Source: Amphimedon queenslandica (lineage: Eukaryota > Porifera > Demospongiae > Haplosclerida > Niphatidae). From it: 32,255 bases of DNA. A program made the translations under genes and the position numbers. The DNA lies in the NCBI RefSeq assembly GCF_000090795.2, contig NW_003546305.1, positions 94,805-127,059 on the forward strand, in the 5' to 3' direction. This document shows positions 20,629 to 30,469 of this stretch, one piece after another; the stretch's first letter is position 1; every line of letters starts with the position of its first letter. The notes beneath the pieces were generated by a model. The model ran no database searches, was not told the origin of the DNA, and was given only the letters and a program-made list of their open reading frames with translations.

Positions 20629-21440
20629 CTTAACTGACTTTAATCTAGTACTACTATTACTATTCAAAACAGTCAATGCAGCTGTATTATTTAATAATTA
20701 AGGAGCCAATAATAATAAAGGTGTCTATCAATTAATGGTCAATTAATTATAACTAAATCTGACCAATCAAAACATGCCACGCCTTAAATTGAAAATGCTT
20801 ATAACTAAGCAACAAGAATTGTAAGAAGTTTCAATACTTTTCGAAGATAGAAATTTGTGAGCAAAGAGTAACTAAGAAGTGAATATTACCCCGATGAATG
20901 TTAGAGTCCACAAACGAACAAAATGCACACACTACAACAGCATCACCATACAAAAAGCAAAGAGGAGTGACTCATTCTGGGGCCTTAAGCGGCGTTTACC
21001 ACTACAAGATGTTACCAACCGCAAAAAGATGCTCACCGAGTATTATTAAGAAAAGAAAAGGCAACAGAGATCAAGAGTTTCCAGTAGAAAAAGAAACAAG
21101 CGTAACAGGGTAAAAAGTATTCCTATAATTGATTTCACGACCTTGCAAGTACAACTTGGTCATTATTAAGACTTATAGAGGTTCTCTCTACCTTGTAATG
21201 CTTCTAGAGAAGTCTTTAGACAGTATCTTTATGCTCTCTTGCTGTTAGAAAGCTCTTAACTTTGTCCCATGTGTAAGCCGCCATTTTGTTTCCCGTGACG
21301 ACACCCACTCACGTAAAGGAGCGTGGGCGGGTGGTTGCTAAGGCTTGTTATTTCTCCAATACAACATGTATAGAAGAAATGTAAGTGTGGACATACAAAT
21401 ATATATATAGATAGCGCGACGGTGAATTCAATTATAGGAA

Positions 21441-21467
21441 CGACCTGGGGGCTTCGCCCCCAGGTCG
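21441..21467. repeat. Right hairpin tip
   Basis: CGACCTGGGGGC-TTC-GCCCCCAGGTCG, a perfect stem of 12 bases (14 with AA..TT) mirroring the left tip at 19120-19146. Confidence 0.95.
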
Positions 21468-21485
21468 TTAAAAAGCTTGATACAG

Positions 21486-22744
21486 ATGAGTGAATCTGCC
21501 AGAATGAGATACTTTGAGAATGCATCTCAAGCAAGAAGAGACTCTTGCCTTAATGATGAAAGACTACAATCTCAGGAAAGAAGTGCTAATGAGTCAGAGG
21601 CTCAAAGAGAAGCACGTCTTAATGACCTAAGAGAGAGATCTCAGCAAAGTTGTCTCAATGAATCAGATTCTCAAAGAGAAGCACGTCTTACTGACCTAAG
21701 AGAGAGATCTCAGCAACCGTGTCTCAATGAATCTGATTCTCAAAGAGAAGCACGTCTTACTGATCTAAGAGAGATATCTCAGCAGAGGTGTCTCAATGAA
21801 TCTGATTCACAACGAGTAGCACGTCTTACTGACTTAAGAGACAGTTCACAAGAACGACGTGCCAATGAATCTGATTCTGAAAGAGAATCACGTCTCTTGA
21901 ACATACATGAAACAGCTCAAGGAAGAAGGGCCTCAATCTGAAGAATGAAGAACTCAGCGAAATCAAAGAATGAGGGAGTATCGTAGAGAATTGTTGGCTA
22001 ATCAACCACCTTCGGCTCCCTCACTAGAAATTTTACGTCAGCAAGATTTATCAGGGAATGACCTTGCAATATTTCAAAAAGAAATAAGACTATCTCCGAC
22101 CAGCATATGCTGTACATGTGAGCATCTGTGCTACCCAAAAGGTGTATCATTGGTTGATGTTTGTAAATTGCATGATGTATTACAACAGCATTATCATGCA
22201 GATATTAATGATACACAATTATCAGCCTATTGCCTAATGAAGATGTAGATGGTAGTGTTTATGTTTGTAGTAGATGTATGGCTTTTATGCAGAAAGGAAA
22301 ATCCCTCCATTTGCTACAATAAATAATATGCATGTTGATAAAATACCACCTGAAATATCCCGTTTGAACACAATGGAACAAAGACTAATTTCAAGAGTGC
22401 AAGCCTTTATGAAGCTAATAGAGTTGCCATTGGGTCAAAAAGCATTGGCTGGCAAGACCATTAATTTACCTGCAAATGGTCTGAACTATTGAATTCTTTG
22501 CCTAGGCCACTAAATAGTGATGGAGTTGTGTTAGTCAAGCCACCAGAAAGCACAAGCACTACTGTTTCTGTTCCACCTTATGATCAAACAGCCAGTACTA
22601 GAAGTGGGCCTGAGAGGCTAGAGCACAAACAGTGCTTGTGCTAACACTGCACAATCAAGCACACCTACTAGTATTAGAAACCTATGTGCAGTGAGGAAGC
22701 CACTGGTTGTTGATGCACTCAGGTGGCTAAAAGATAACAAGTAA
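21486..22744 (+). pseudogene. N-terminal part of a Helitron Rep/helicase protein, decayed and truncated
   Basis: An ATG at 21486 starts MSESARMRYFENASQARRDS, followed by 22-23-residue Arg/Glu-rich repeats (NESDSQREARLTDLRERSQQ). After a shift and a TGA near 21945 the frame resumes with RMREYRRELLANQPPS and a zinc-binding region (SICCTCEHLCYPKG, then VYVCSRCMAF after another shift), ISRLNTMEQRLISRVQAFMK, GKTINLPANG and LPRPLNSDGVVLVKPP, ending at RKPLVVDALRWLKDNK near 22744. This is the N-terminal layout of one class of metazoan Helitron proteins, with repeats, zinc fingers and the DUF6570-like part. The Rep nuclease and helicase that should follow are absent; the foldback element at 22737-23836 begins exactly at the break. 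Wording differs from the minus-strand Helitron, so the two belong to different families. Confidence 0.8.
21582..21925 (+). repeat. 66-69-base coding repeats in the Helitron N-terminus
   Basis: About five units (starts at 21582, 21648, 21717 and onward), each encoding a variant of NESDSQREARLTDLRERSQQ. They form a predicted charged helix. The units are very similar at DNA level, so they expanded recently or are kept alike by conversion. Confidence 0.85.
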
Positions 22745-23836
22745 ATAAAAAAAATTACTATAAATAAGAAAAAGTAGGGTTGTCAAAAAATAAAAGAAAC
22801 AAGGGGGTTGAGTTCAACCATAATAATAATTAATAGTTCAATTAATAATAATAAGCTTTAATTAATAAAAAAATAATTTATTCATGAAAATAATACAAAA
22901 ATTTCAAACCCTACTTTGCAGAAAATGATAACGTGGCGAGTCCATGCAATTACAATTTCTAACAAGTATATGTGACCCAATATGAGAAAACCAAGCTATA
23001 TGCTCCAAAATTGAAAATTGAGATTTATGTTTTTCTTAATTAAGCAAAGTTTTTCCTATCTTTTGGTCCTTCTTCCATGTCATTTAACACATTTAGTGCT
23101 GAGTTATGCTAATATATGTAACAAGAAATCTAAACGAATGAAATTGAGTTACAGCCATTTTTTATCATTATATCTTGCATTAGTTACATGGAGCACAACA
23201 AAAAGAAAGGTCTGTAAATTACCTCTTTCAAGTTATTTTTTGGCAAACTTGGTATCAAATGAAAGGAAATTCTTTATACAATCCATTTTTGGTATAATCT
23301 CAGTTTTGATAAGGTACCACTGTCACAACTTTAAGAAGGCATATCTCTAATTGATAATTCCCGCAGATAGCCTGGTTTTCTCATATTGGGTCACATATAT
23401 ATTAATATTTTTAATTTTCAATATTGTACTGAATCCCAAAATTCAAAGAATGCTTTAGCCTATCCATAATTTAAATTTTTTTTATTGCAATGACACGTTA
23501 TTCAATCAATCGATACTAGCTGAAAAGTCTTATTTATATTTATCACAATAATTAATTTACATCATAGTATTGTAGTAGAGCAATCAATAGGTACAGAGGC
23601 ATAATTATTATTAATATTCTATTTACATTGTAGTCTGCCTGTTACCATTTTCTGCAAAGTAGGGTTTGAAATTTTTGTTTTATTTTCATGAATAAATAAT
23701 TTTTTTATTAATTAAAGTTTATTATTATTAATTGAACTATTAATTATTATTATGGTTGAACTCAACCCCCTTGTTTCTTTTATTTTTTGACAACCCTACT
23801 TTTTCTTATTTATAGAAATTTTTTTTAATTACTTGT
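22737..23836. mobile_element. 1.1 kb foldback element with about 190-base inverted repeats
   Basis: 22737-22926 and 23645-23836 are near-identical inverted copies. Shared landmarks are ACAAGTAA, CTATAAATAAGAAAAAGTAG, GTTGTCAAAAAATAAAAGAA, GGGGGTTGAGTTCAACCATA and TTTCAAACCCTACTTTGCAG. Termini are AT-rich and no target duplication is certain. No coding frame is convincing. It sits at the 3' break of the Helitron fragment, and another MITE lies between its arms. Confidence 0.85.
22971..23395. mobile_element. 425-base MITE nested in the foldback element
   Basis: Inverted ends TGTGACCCAATATGAG..AAAACCA at 22971 and the reverse complement at 23373-23395. Similarity continues for about ten more bases inward (GCTAT.TGC). 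TATA borders both ends, compatible with a TA target. A 110-codon frame inside (23018-23350) shows no protein-like pattern and is not called. Confidence 0.88.
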
Positions 23837-24146
23837 TTCCATACTTTCTATTAAATTTTATTAATTAATAATCCTTATTATTGATAATTATAATTTTTGC
23901 CTTAGGTATCAGTTCATTAATGGAAGAAAAGAATTTTGAAATTATAACCATAAGAAGACCCACCGCATTATAAAAACAGTTTTTGAATTTTTGAATCATT
24001 AATTATATTCATAGCCTAACTCATAATTATTAATCATTAGTTGTCATTACTAATATCTATGTCCAGTTCTAAAACTATTTAAGTTTACATTCAGCTTCAG
24101 TTGCCACTTTCCCGCTCACAGCTCTCAAACTTTTCCACAGTTTACG
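23837..24146. other. AT-rich stretch, nothing recognised
   Basis: Short TTAATAAT-type runs only. No gene or repeat was supported. Confidence 0.4.
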
Positions 24147-25205
24147 AGACCTGCATTGTGGAAATACACATTAATAGACCACATGAATACATTCCAATGT
24201 GCAAACAATTATTTTTGTTTTTTTAATGGCACACAATAAAAGATGCATTGGCAAGCATTCATTTATATTGACTAAGGAAAGTACTTACTGTGGCCATTTA
24301 GGCTTATCTATAGTATGTAACCTAGAATCACAACCTATAACAAAAATACATAAGACATTTCACAATACTCTCCGTCTTACTACATATTCCATTGCAAAGA
24401 CTACAATAATATGAAACCTATACAGATGTAAACTGGCACCTACTACTGCATGATACAACTACTGATCAAGGAGCTGCAACAAAACATTAAGAAAGAAATT
24501 AATTTATTTTCAACAATCTGAATCCAGAATTGCCTTTAATTATATTTCACATTCCAATATCAAGCAAAAGTATTGCTGAATCAGCAAATCATTTCCAGCT
24601 GTAATTACCTGTAAAGCATAGTAATAGAAACATATCAAAAGCAAGCAATGTAAACTCACAGGCTAATAATAACAATAGCACTTACCAATCACATCAAACC
24701 TCACTATTTAACACCACATTGTAGTCCTCATAAGTACCTATAAAAAGTATGTATGTGACATACTAACTAATAATGATAATGGTAGCATCTACAATGTTTC
24801 TGATTGGATCATACATGGCATGTATTTTAGACATAATATTGCTTACTAATGATATCCTCATTGAAGATACTTTCATGACCTGCTTAATATAAAATATCAT
24901 TGTGTGCATAAAGTATTTCCAATGTGCAAACAATATTTTTTTATTAATGAGAACATGCACATGTTACAACAATCATCAATAAAAGATGCGCAACATCAGC
25001 TGGCAAGCATTTATTATGCGCACAGCTTTGATGGCAGCATCATTCAAATGCGCAACATCAGCCGGCAAGCATTAACTTAATAATGCGCACAGCATTGATG
25101 GCAGCATTATGCGCAACATCAGCTGGCAAGCATTTACATATATGTAATGCGCACAGCATTGATGGCAGCATTGACATGTATGATGATCATTAATATATGT
25201 ACCAA
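24147..25205. repeat. Long non-coding repeat, copy B
   Basis: Second copy of the 16172-17512 repeat, in the same orientation, about 300 bases shorter because the middle block is absent. It lies between the AT-rich stretch and the 3' side of the minus-strand Helitron. It could belong to that Helitron's 3' end, but copy A has no such neighbour in the same arrangement. Confidence 0.85.
24985..25172 (+). repeat. 62-base minisatellite, three units (copy B)
   Basis: Units start near 24985, 25047 and 25108 (period 61-62), each GCGCAACATCAGCTGGCAAG followed by GCGCACAGCATTGATGGCAG. Copy A has two more diverged units. Confidence 0.88.
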
Positions 25206-25715
25206 ATCACTGTTTGAATGATACTACATGTATAATGAGAACTTTTATTGTTACTCTAAATTTTTCTTGTCCTTCAAAATTTGTCAGCAGCGCCCTTGAT
25301 CCATAAGCACCTGATATTTGTTATAAACATGTAGTACAAGCCACAAACAAGATCGGGAATTGATAATGACAGCTTCCTCCCTTCCTAACCCTCTGTCCTA
25401 TATAAATGATAGTCACACAAAATTGAATCAATGCTAAACTCTAATGAACAGTAAACCTCTTTCACACCCTCTCCCTGTCCATTATAGCAACAAGTACTCA
25501 TTATTCACTGTTATATATTGATTAATCTTACATCCTGAATGCAGTTTGATCCCTTGATACTGAGCAATACTGGGTGGATATGCACCAATGGTTTTCAGAC
25601 TCACACATCATTCACATTGCACATGCAGTGAAATATAAGACACATTAAACAACCAATGTTTTTAAGATGATGGACCTCCCATACACCATACCCACTTTCC
25701 ATCAACAATCAATGC
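25206..25715. other. Non-coding stretch downstream of the Helitron stop codon
   Basis: Probably contains the 3' end of the minus-strand Helitron. I did not find a convincing terminal hairpin followed by CTRR. Confidence 0.4.
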
Positions 25716-28310
25716 TTAAGAAATATTAATAGACTTAACTGCTTGGAAATGATTAGTACCAACATGCTTCAAATACAAAGCAGGTGTATTAGTATCACAA
25801 GGAATGCCATATAAAGTTTGGGTTCCATATCTAGCCCAGCCAACAAAAGTAGGAGTTAGTGAATATGAATATATGGTTGTACCTAATATTGCAGATAATG
25901 TAATAATCTCTGTGTCAGTGGCCCACACACAATTTCTATACATTTTGGACTTATTTATGTAATCATATATGCTTGAATATCTGGTTGCACTTAATGTACT
26001 ATTAAACAATTCTTCTTCAAAGTTTGGCATATTACTAACAATTGCTCTACGTAATTCATAATGCTGAGAAATGGACCCAGTAATGAGATATGAAAGGGCA
26101 TAAAATAAACAGTTCCCATCACCAGGGACATCAAGAGTACTATTAGGAACTCTTTCATCTGACAATGGTGTTGTTGGACTGCCAGGTAAGATTCTAGCAG
26201 CTGTTACAAACTTAAGGTTCAGTATCTCACACCACCTTCTTTGAACTTCTTCATTAGCAGGGTAATAAACATAATCCCATTGTCTCCTTCTCACAATATC
26301 TGGATTGGGAGGCTCTTCATAAGTAAAGATGACATCATCATCTTTTTTTGGATTACTTGTCTTTAATTTAATGCTTGAGAGTTTTATAGATACAATCAGA
26401 CCACTACTACAATGGTCATTTTTTACAACACACTTGGTTTTATCATCTTTTGGTTTACATTTAATGTTTGAGAGTTTTATAGATACAATGAGACTACTAC
26501 AACTATCATCATCTTTGACATTAAATTTGGTTTTTAGGTCTTTCAAATTAATCGAAACAATTAATTTATCATCTTTTTTTGAGCGAGGCAATACCAAAGC
26601 AGTATTGTCAGTACTACTGTCTACATCAACTTTTCTTTTTTGGGGGCAAGGCTTATTTAAAGCATTATCATCACATATTTTACTCTTTTTGGGACGATTA
26701 GATTTTTGTAAATCAGTACTCTTACGTTTATTGCTACTAACGGTACTGTTACTAGTACTTTGTACATGACTTACAGACACCTTGGCATTCTTACTACAAG
26801 GTTCACCATCATCAATTATACCAGTCACTTGAATCTTTCTCTTCTTTCCTTTACTTTTCTTGATTTGAGGTAAGTCTTTTCGAAATTTACTTCTCAGCCT
26901 GTTAATTTCATTAATGCACAGATTACTAACTTTAACAGAGAGAGGATCAAATGATAATAAATGTAATCCATTTAATGTGCGTACACGAGACAATGCAACA
27001 TATGCCATACCATCCCCAAACACATCAGTAGATAAATCAATAATGGCTGTATCTAGTGAGAGGCCCTGACATTTATGTATAGTAATAGCATAAGAAAGTA
27101 TAAGGGGAAACTGTTTCCTATGTATATACAAATTCTTAGATAGCATAAATCTAGATGTAACCCTTTCTATGTCACAAGGTACATCAATATGATCAAATTT
27201 GATTGATATACGTGTAGCATAAATACCCATTACTGTACCAATGGCACCATTAACTAATCCTACAGTCACATCAATATTACGTCTTAGCATTACTCTACAG
27301 CCTACTGCTAAATACAATACAGTTTCTAAACCAGCTGTTTTGCTTGGTTGATCTTTTAGTTTCTCTAATTTTTTTTCTTGTTTTTTGTCAAATTTTGCTG
27401 TGCTGCCACTTTCATCAACAACATCAACACATGCTAATTCTATTTTCTCAGTTTCTAGACTTTCTAACATTAATTCATTGATTTTTTGGCAGGCGTCTAC
27501 CTTAGAAAATAGACAAATTGGAGGATTTCTTCCTTCACTTTCCAATTCCTTATATTTTTCTTGTATCGAAACCTTAAATACGCGACTCTTAAGTGTGTCA
27601 ATAGTTTCATCAGTCAGACTGCCATGCCTAACAAAATCAAGCATCTTAAAGAAAGTTTCGTCTCCTTTTTGTCGCTCGTTGATTGTTAGTTCATCATATT
27701 CTACTGTTTCTTTCCATATGTTAACTGCATTTGCTACTCCAAGTCTAGTTTTTACTAGTTTGTTGCTAATTTTTTTAAATACTGGTCTACCATTAACTGG
27801 TGGCAATTGTAAGAGGTCACCTACAAATAAAATATTTTTGGATCCAAACCATTCATCAGTTCCAAATATATCTTCTAAGCGCATGTGTAAGTATGCTAGA
27901 TTTAGATTGGATACCATAGATACCTCGTCTACTATTATAATTTTTAAATTTTTAAGTGTCATTTTTATTCTTTTCTGAGCTTCTTTACTCAAAGCCCAAT
28001 ATCCAGCTGTCTTTCCCTCATGCTCTATCAGTAGCTGAAATAATCTATGTATTGTTAGTCCACCTACATTAAATGCGGCTATACCTGTTGGTGCTACTAT
28101 AGCACACATAATTTCACCACTTTTTGGATGCCATATGTCATCCACTAGGCATTTTATTGCCTCTATTAAAAACAATTTACCAGTTCCACCTACACCACTA
28201 ATAAACATTCTTAGTGGTTTGATATTATCTAATCTAAGTAGTCTTGAAGAATCATTCTCTAATAAGTCTTCACGTTCTTTTTGACTTATAAGATGACACA
28301 ATTTTATCAA
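25716..28310 (-). CDS. Helitron helicase (Pif1 family) with C-terminal OTU domain
   Basis: The 864-residue frame unwinds DNA during rolling-circle transposition (family knowledge). Helicase motifs: Walker A GVGGTGKL at residues 39-46, APTGIAA at 73-79, Walker B IIIVDE at 124-129, GDLLQLPPV at 164-172, and the C-terminal SYAITIHKCQGLSLD and AYVALSRVRTLNGLHLLSF near 406-454. In Walker A the Ser/Thr after Lys is Leu (codon TTG, one C-to-T step from TCG), which should impair ATP binding. Residues about 475-580 form a Lys-rich linker with nuclear-signal-like runs. Three repeats of LIVSIxLxxIKxK follow (near 583, 607 and 638). The end is an OTU cysteine-protease fold: D731-G-N-C734 and H854 in GTNHFQAV, so catalytic Cys and His are both present. 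It overlaps the Rep frame by 41 bases in another phase; the true start is inside a fused protein, so its first codon is not meaningful. Confidence 0.88.
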   Translation of the reverse strand: MIKLCHLISQKEREDLLENDSSRLLRLDNIKPLRMFISGVGGTGKLFLIEAIKCLVDDIWHPKSGEIMCAIVAPTGIAAFNVGGLTIHRLFQLLIEHEGKTAGYWALSKEAQKRIKMTLKNLKIIIVDEVSMVSNLNLAYLHMRLEDIFGTDEWFGSKNILFVGDLLQLPPVNGRPVFKKISNKLVKTRLGVANAVNIWKETVEYDELTINERQKGDETFFKMLDFVRHGSLTDETIDTLKSRVFKVSIQEKYKELESEGRNPPICLFSKVDACQKINELMLESLETEKIELACVDVVDESGSTAKFDKKQEKKLEKLKDQPSKTAGLETVLYLAVGCRVMLRRNIDVTVGLVNGAIGTVMGIYATRISIKFDHIDVPCDIERVTSRFMLSKNLYIHRKQFPLILSYAITIHKCQGLSLDTAIIDLSTDVFGDGMAYVALSRVRTLNGLHLLSFDPLSVKVSNLCINEINRLRSKFRKDLPQIKKSKGKKRKIQVTGIIDDGEPCSKNAKVSVSHVQSTSNSTVSSNKRKSTDLQKSNRPKKSKICDDNALNKPCPQKRKVDVDSSTDNTALVLPRSKKDDKLIVSINLKDLKTKFNVKDDDSCSSLIVSIKLSNIKCKPKDDKTKCVVKNDHCSSGLIVSIKLSSIKLKTSNPKKDDDVIFTYEEPPNPDIVRRRQWDYVYYPANEEVQRRWCEILNLKFVTAARILPGSPTTPLSDERVPNSTLDVPGDGNCLFYALSYLITGSISQHYELRRAIVSNMPNFEEELFNSTLSATRYSSIYDYINKSKMYRNCVWATDTEIITLSAILGTTIYSYSLTPTFVGWARYGTQTLYGIPCDTNTPALYLKHVGTNHFQAVKSINIS

Positions 28311-30469
28311 AAATTCTTTTTTGATCTACATTAAGCATTGCCTCTCTTTGCTCTAATGTTAAATTAGGTACATTTATATGCATGTCAGCAATATCAGCTA
28401 CTGCTACCATTATTTCACCTAGTAATTGAGGCTCATCATCTTCCTTGTTATCAGGAAGTTCTTCAGTGAAACCGGCTTTATTTCTTGCATCGACTATTTT
28501 CTTCCAATTACGTTCAGCTTCTAATAATTTCTGTAGTTTGTTGAAAAGATTTTCAATGCCACGTATAGATGCTTCTCTGTGACGCCAAAAAGCTTCTTCC
28601 ATTGTTTCTCCTTCCATTACAAGTGTGCTCTTGTCTCTAAAAGGCACAAATAAAAATATTAGCGAGTAATAAAAATCGTCTCTTTCCGCTTCTTGCATAG
28701 GATTAAATTTCCTATGGTTTGGAAGGACTGGCTTTGATCGAAGTTTGTATTCTCTTTCTCCATTTTCTCCTATTTTATCAAATTTGTAATTGGCAACAAA
28801 TTCATAAAGAGATACATCTTCCATGTTATTCGGTCTTGTTGGATAAAAGTCTTCAATTATGCTAGGATTAAAAATGTCTTTCGAAGATCGATCCATTTTA
28901 GTTAAATATGAATACTTCTTGATTTTTCTGCTCCTCTTATGAGGCAAGTACACATTAACGTACTGTACAGTTACTGATTTCATGTATAAACTTTCACCAA
29001 GAAGAAGATCGCTAGCTTCATATAGTCCTACTTCTTTAGCTCGAAGTAATTTTTGGCCGATTTTCCAAAGCCTGCTGTATATGTTGTCACAGCTGCTAAC
29101 TTCATCCCGTAAGTCCTGTGCATGATTCTTTTCTGCTTTAGTGACATATCCAGTTACATACTCTGTTAAGGAAAGACTCCTCTCTGCTATGTATTGCAGG
29201 TCCATATTTGCACGCCACAATTTCAGCAGTAAAGGATTATAGTCGTTGACTCGAACTTCTTTTTCATTTCGTTTGAGATAATATATTTTATGGCATGATT
29301 TCAAGCTGTTTTCTACATCATTAATGCAAATACTATCTCGTACTGGTCTAGGAAAATCGAATCGGCATCTAGATACATATGTCTTGCCGACTTTAATATT
29401 TCGCTTGCAGTATTTGCTGCACTTGTGCATTTGGTATTTTGTTACCAAAAAATTTAAATCAGGCGATGTATTACTATCTGGTATATGACAGGTAATCCTA
29501 TCTTGTATGAAAGAACAGACTTCTTCTGGATGATCGATACCGACAACAGGAGCATTTTCAATCCATAGGAGGATGTGATAATGAGGCGCTCCACGCATTT
29601 GATATTCTTTTTTAACATAATATTGCTCTACTTTGCCTAGAACACCTCTCTGGAGAATGACTATATTAAAGAAATCCTTATATTTGTATGAAAATTGTCG
29701 CGATACTGAAACAGGGTCCTCAGTACATAATCTAGAAATACTATATGATTGTGGTGCATTATTTACTTTTCTTAAATATTGTGCTATATCAGCTGAATCG
29801 TATTCAGCACAACTTAATGTTAGGAAAAGTGTTGGTGAGCCATACTCAGCAATCATTGCTTTGACTTCACCTTTCACACGGAACCAATATTGATTTGTGC
29901 CCCGTATTGGAGCCAACATGGTACTTAAATTGCCCTCAAATTCTTCATCTAAAACATTTATTTTTTCTAATATTTCAGCAACAGTTTGACCAACATTGCC
30001 CCTTGATGTTTTTAATAAATTATATATGCCAGTTTTTAAGGCCTTGTTAATTTTTAATCCGTAATAGTGCAAACAATATGAATGATTTCTACGAAATCTG
30101 GAATCTTTGTTTAAAAGTCTAGATTTTATGTATTCACTAAATGATAAAGTCTGTGCTGGATAGCTTTGTCTGGGATGATGCTCTCCATATTGTCCAGTTG
30201 GAAATAAAGTAGGAAAGCATAACAAATCAAGATGCTCTTGCCTATTGTCAATAGGCGCGTCTTTTACATACATTAATTTATATTGACTGATATCAGAACC
30301 TGTTGCAATTTTACTGTCAAGATTTCTAATGGTATATGCCGAAAGGCCTTCTATATCTTGATCATTTGCTTTTTCAAGCATTTTACAAGTAGTATTGCTG
30401 ACTACTTGTATGACAATTTTAGATGATTCGTCGATGGAGTCATCATCTACGTTTCTATAAAGCCAATTT
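28270..30469 (-). CDS. Helitron Rep (HUH endonuclease) segment
   Basis: The frame is open from about 30469 ([11 protein letters not shown]) through a Met at 30381 and gives 703 residues from there. Family landmarks: [17 protein letters not shown] near 55-71, [40 protein letters not shown] near 167-186, the HUH metal site [10 protein letters not shown] (H267, H269), a Cys/His cluster [17 protein letters not shown], and the two tyrosines Y408 and Y412 in EYVTGYVTK that form the nicking motif. All catalytic residues I can name are kept. The C-terminal end ([13 protein letters not shown]) is the normal joint to the helicase. The frame ends there at a TGA, and the helicase frame continues in the +1 phase, so a one-base loss or two-base gain split a single protein. 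Confidence 0.88.

Larger units (their letters stand above)
19120..21467. mobile_element. 2.35 kb TTAA-flanked element with hairpin tips and about 190-base TIRs
   Basis: TTAA lies on both sides (19116-19119 and 21468-21471). The left end is a perfect hairpin, TGACCTGGGGGC-ATA-GCCCCCAGGTCA; the right end has the same design with C..G instead of T..A at the base and loop TTC. Inverted similarity continues inward past an AT microsatellite, TTGTATGTCCACACTTAC, CTTCTATACATGTTGTATT and ACAAAATGGCG, to about 19313 and 21277. Inside are a minus-strand spliced gene (20628 to about 19953), a small MITE (19449-19681) and otherwise AT-rich DNA. No transposase was found, so it is probably non-autonomous. 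The TTAA suggests piggyBac-type movement, but the hairpin tips are unusual for that group. Confidence 0.88.

Noticed and set aside
23018-23350. 110-codon plus-strand protein
   Set aside because: It lies wholly inside a MITE, is hydrophobic by composition and has no family pattern.
24985-25172. CRISPR-like array
   Set aside because: The whole 62-base unit repeats; there are no unique spacers and the genome is clearly eukaryotic.
26329-27978. Plus-strand frames opposite the Helitron helicase
   Set aside because: They are antisense shadows of a strongly supported minus-strand gene.
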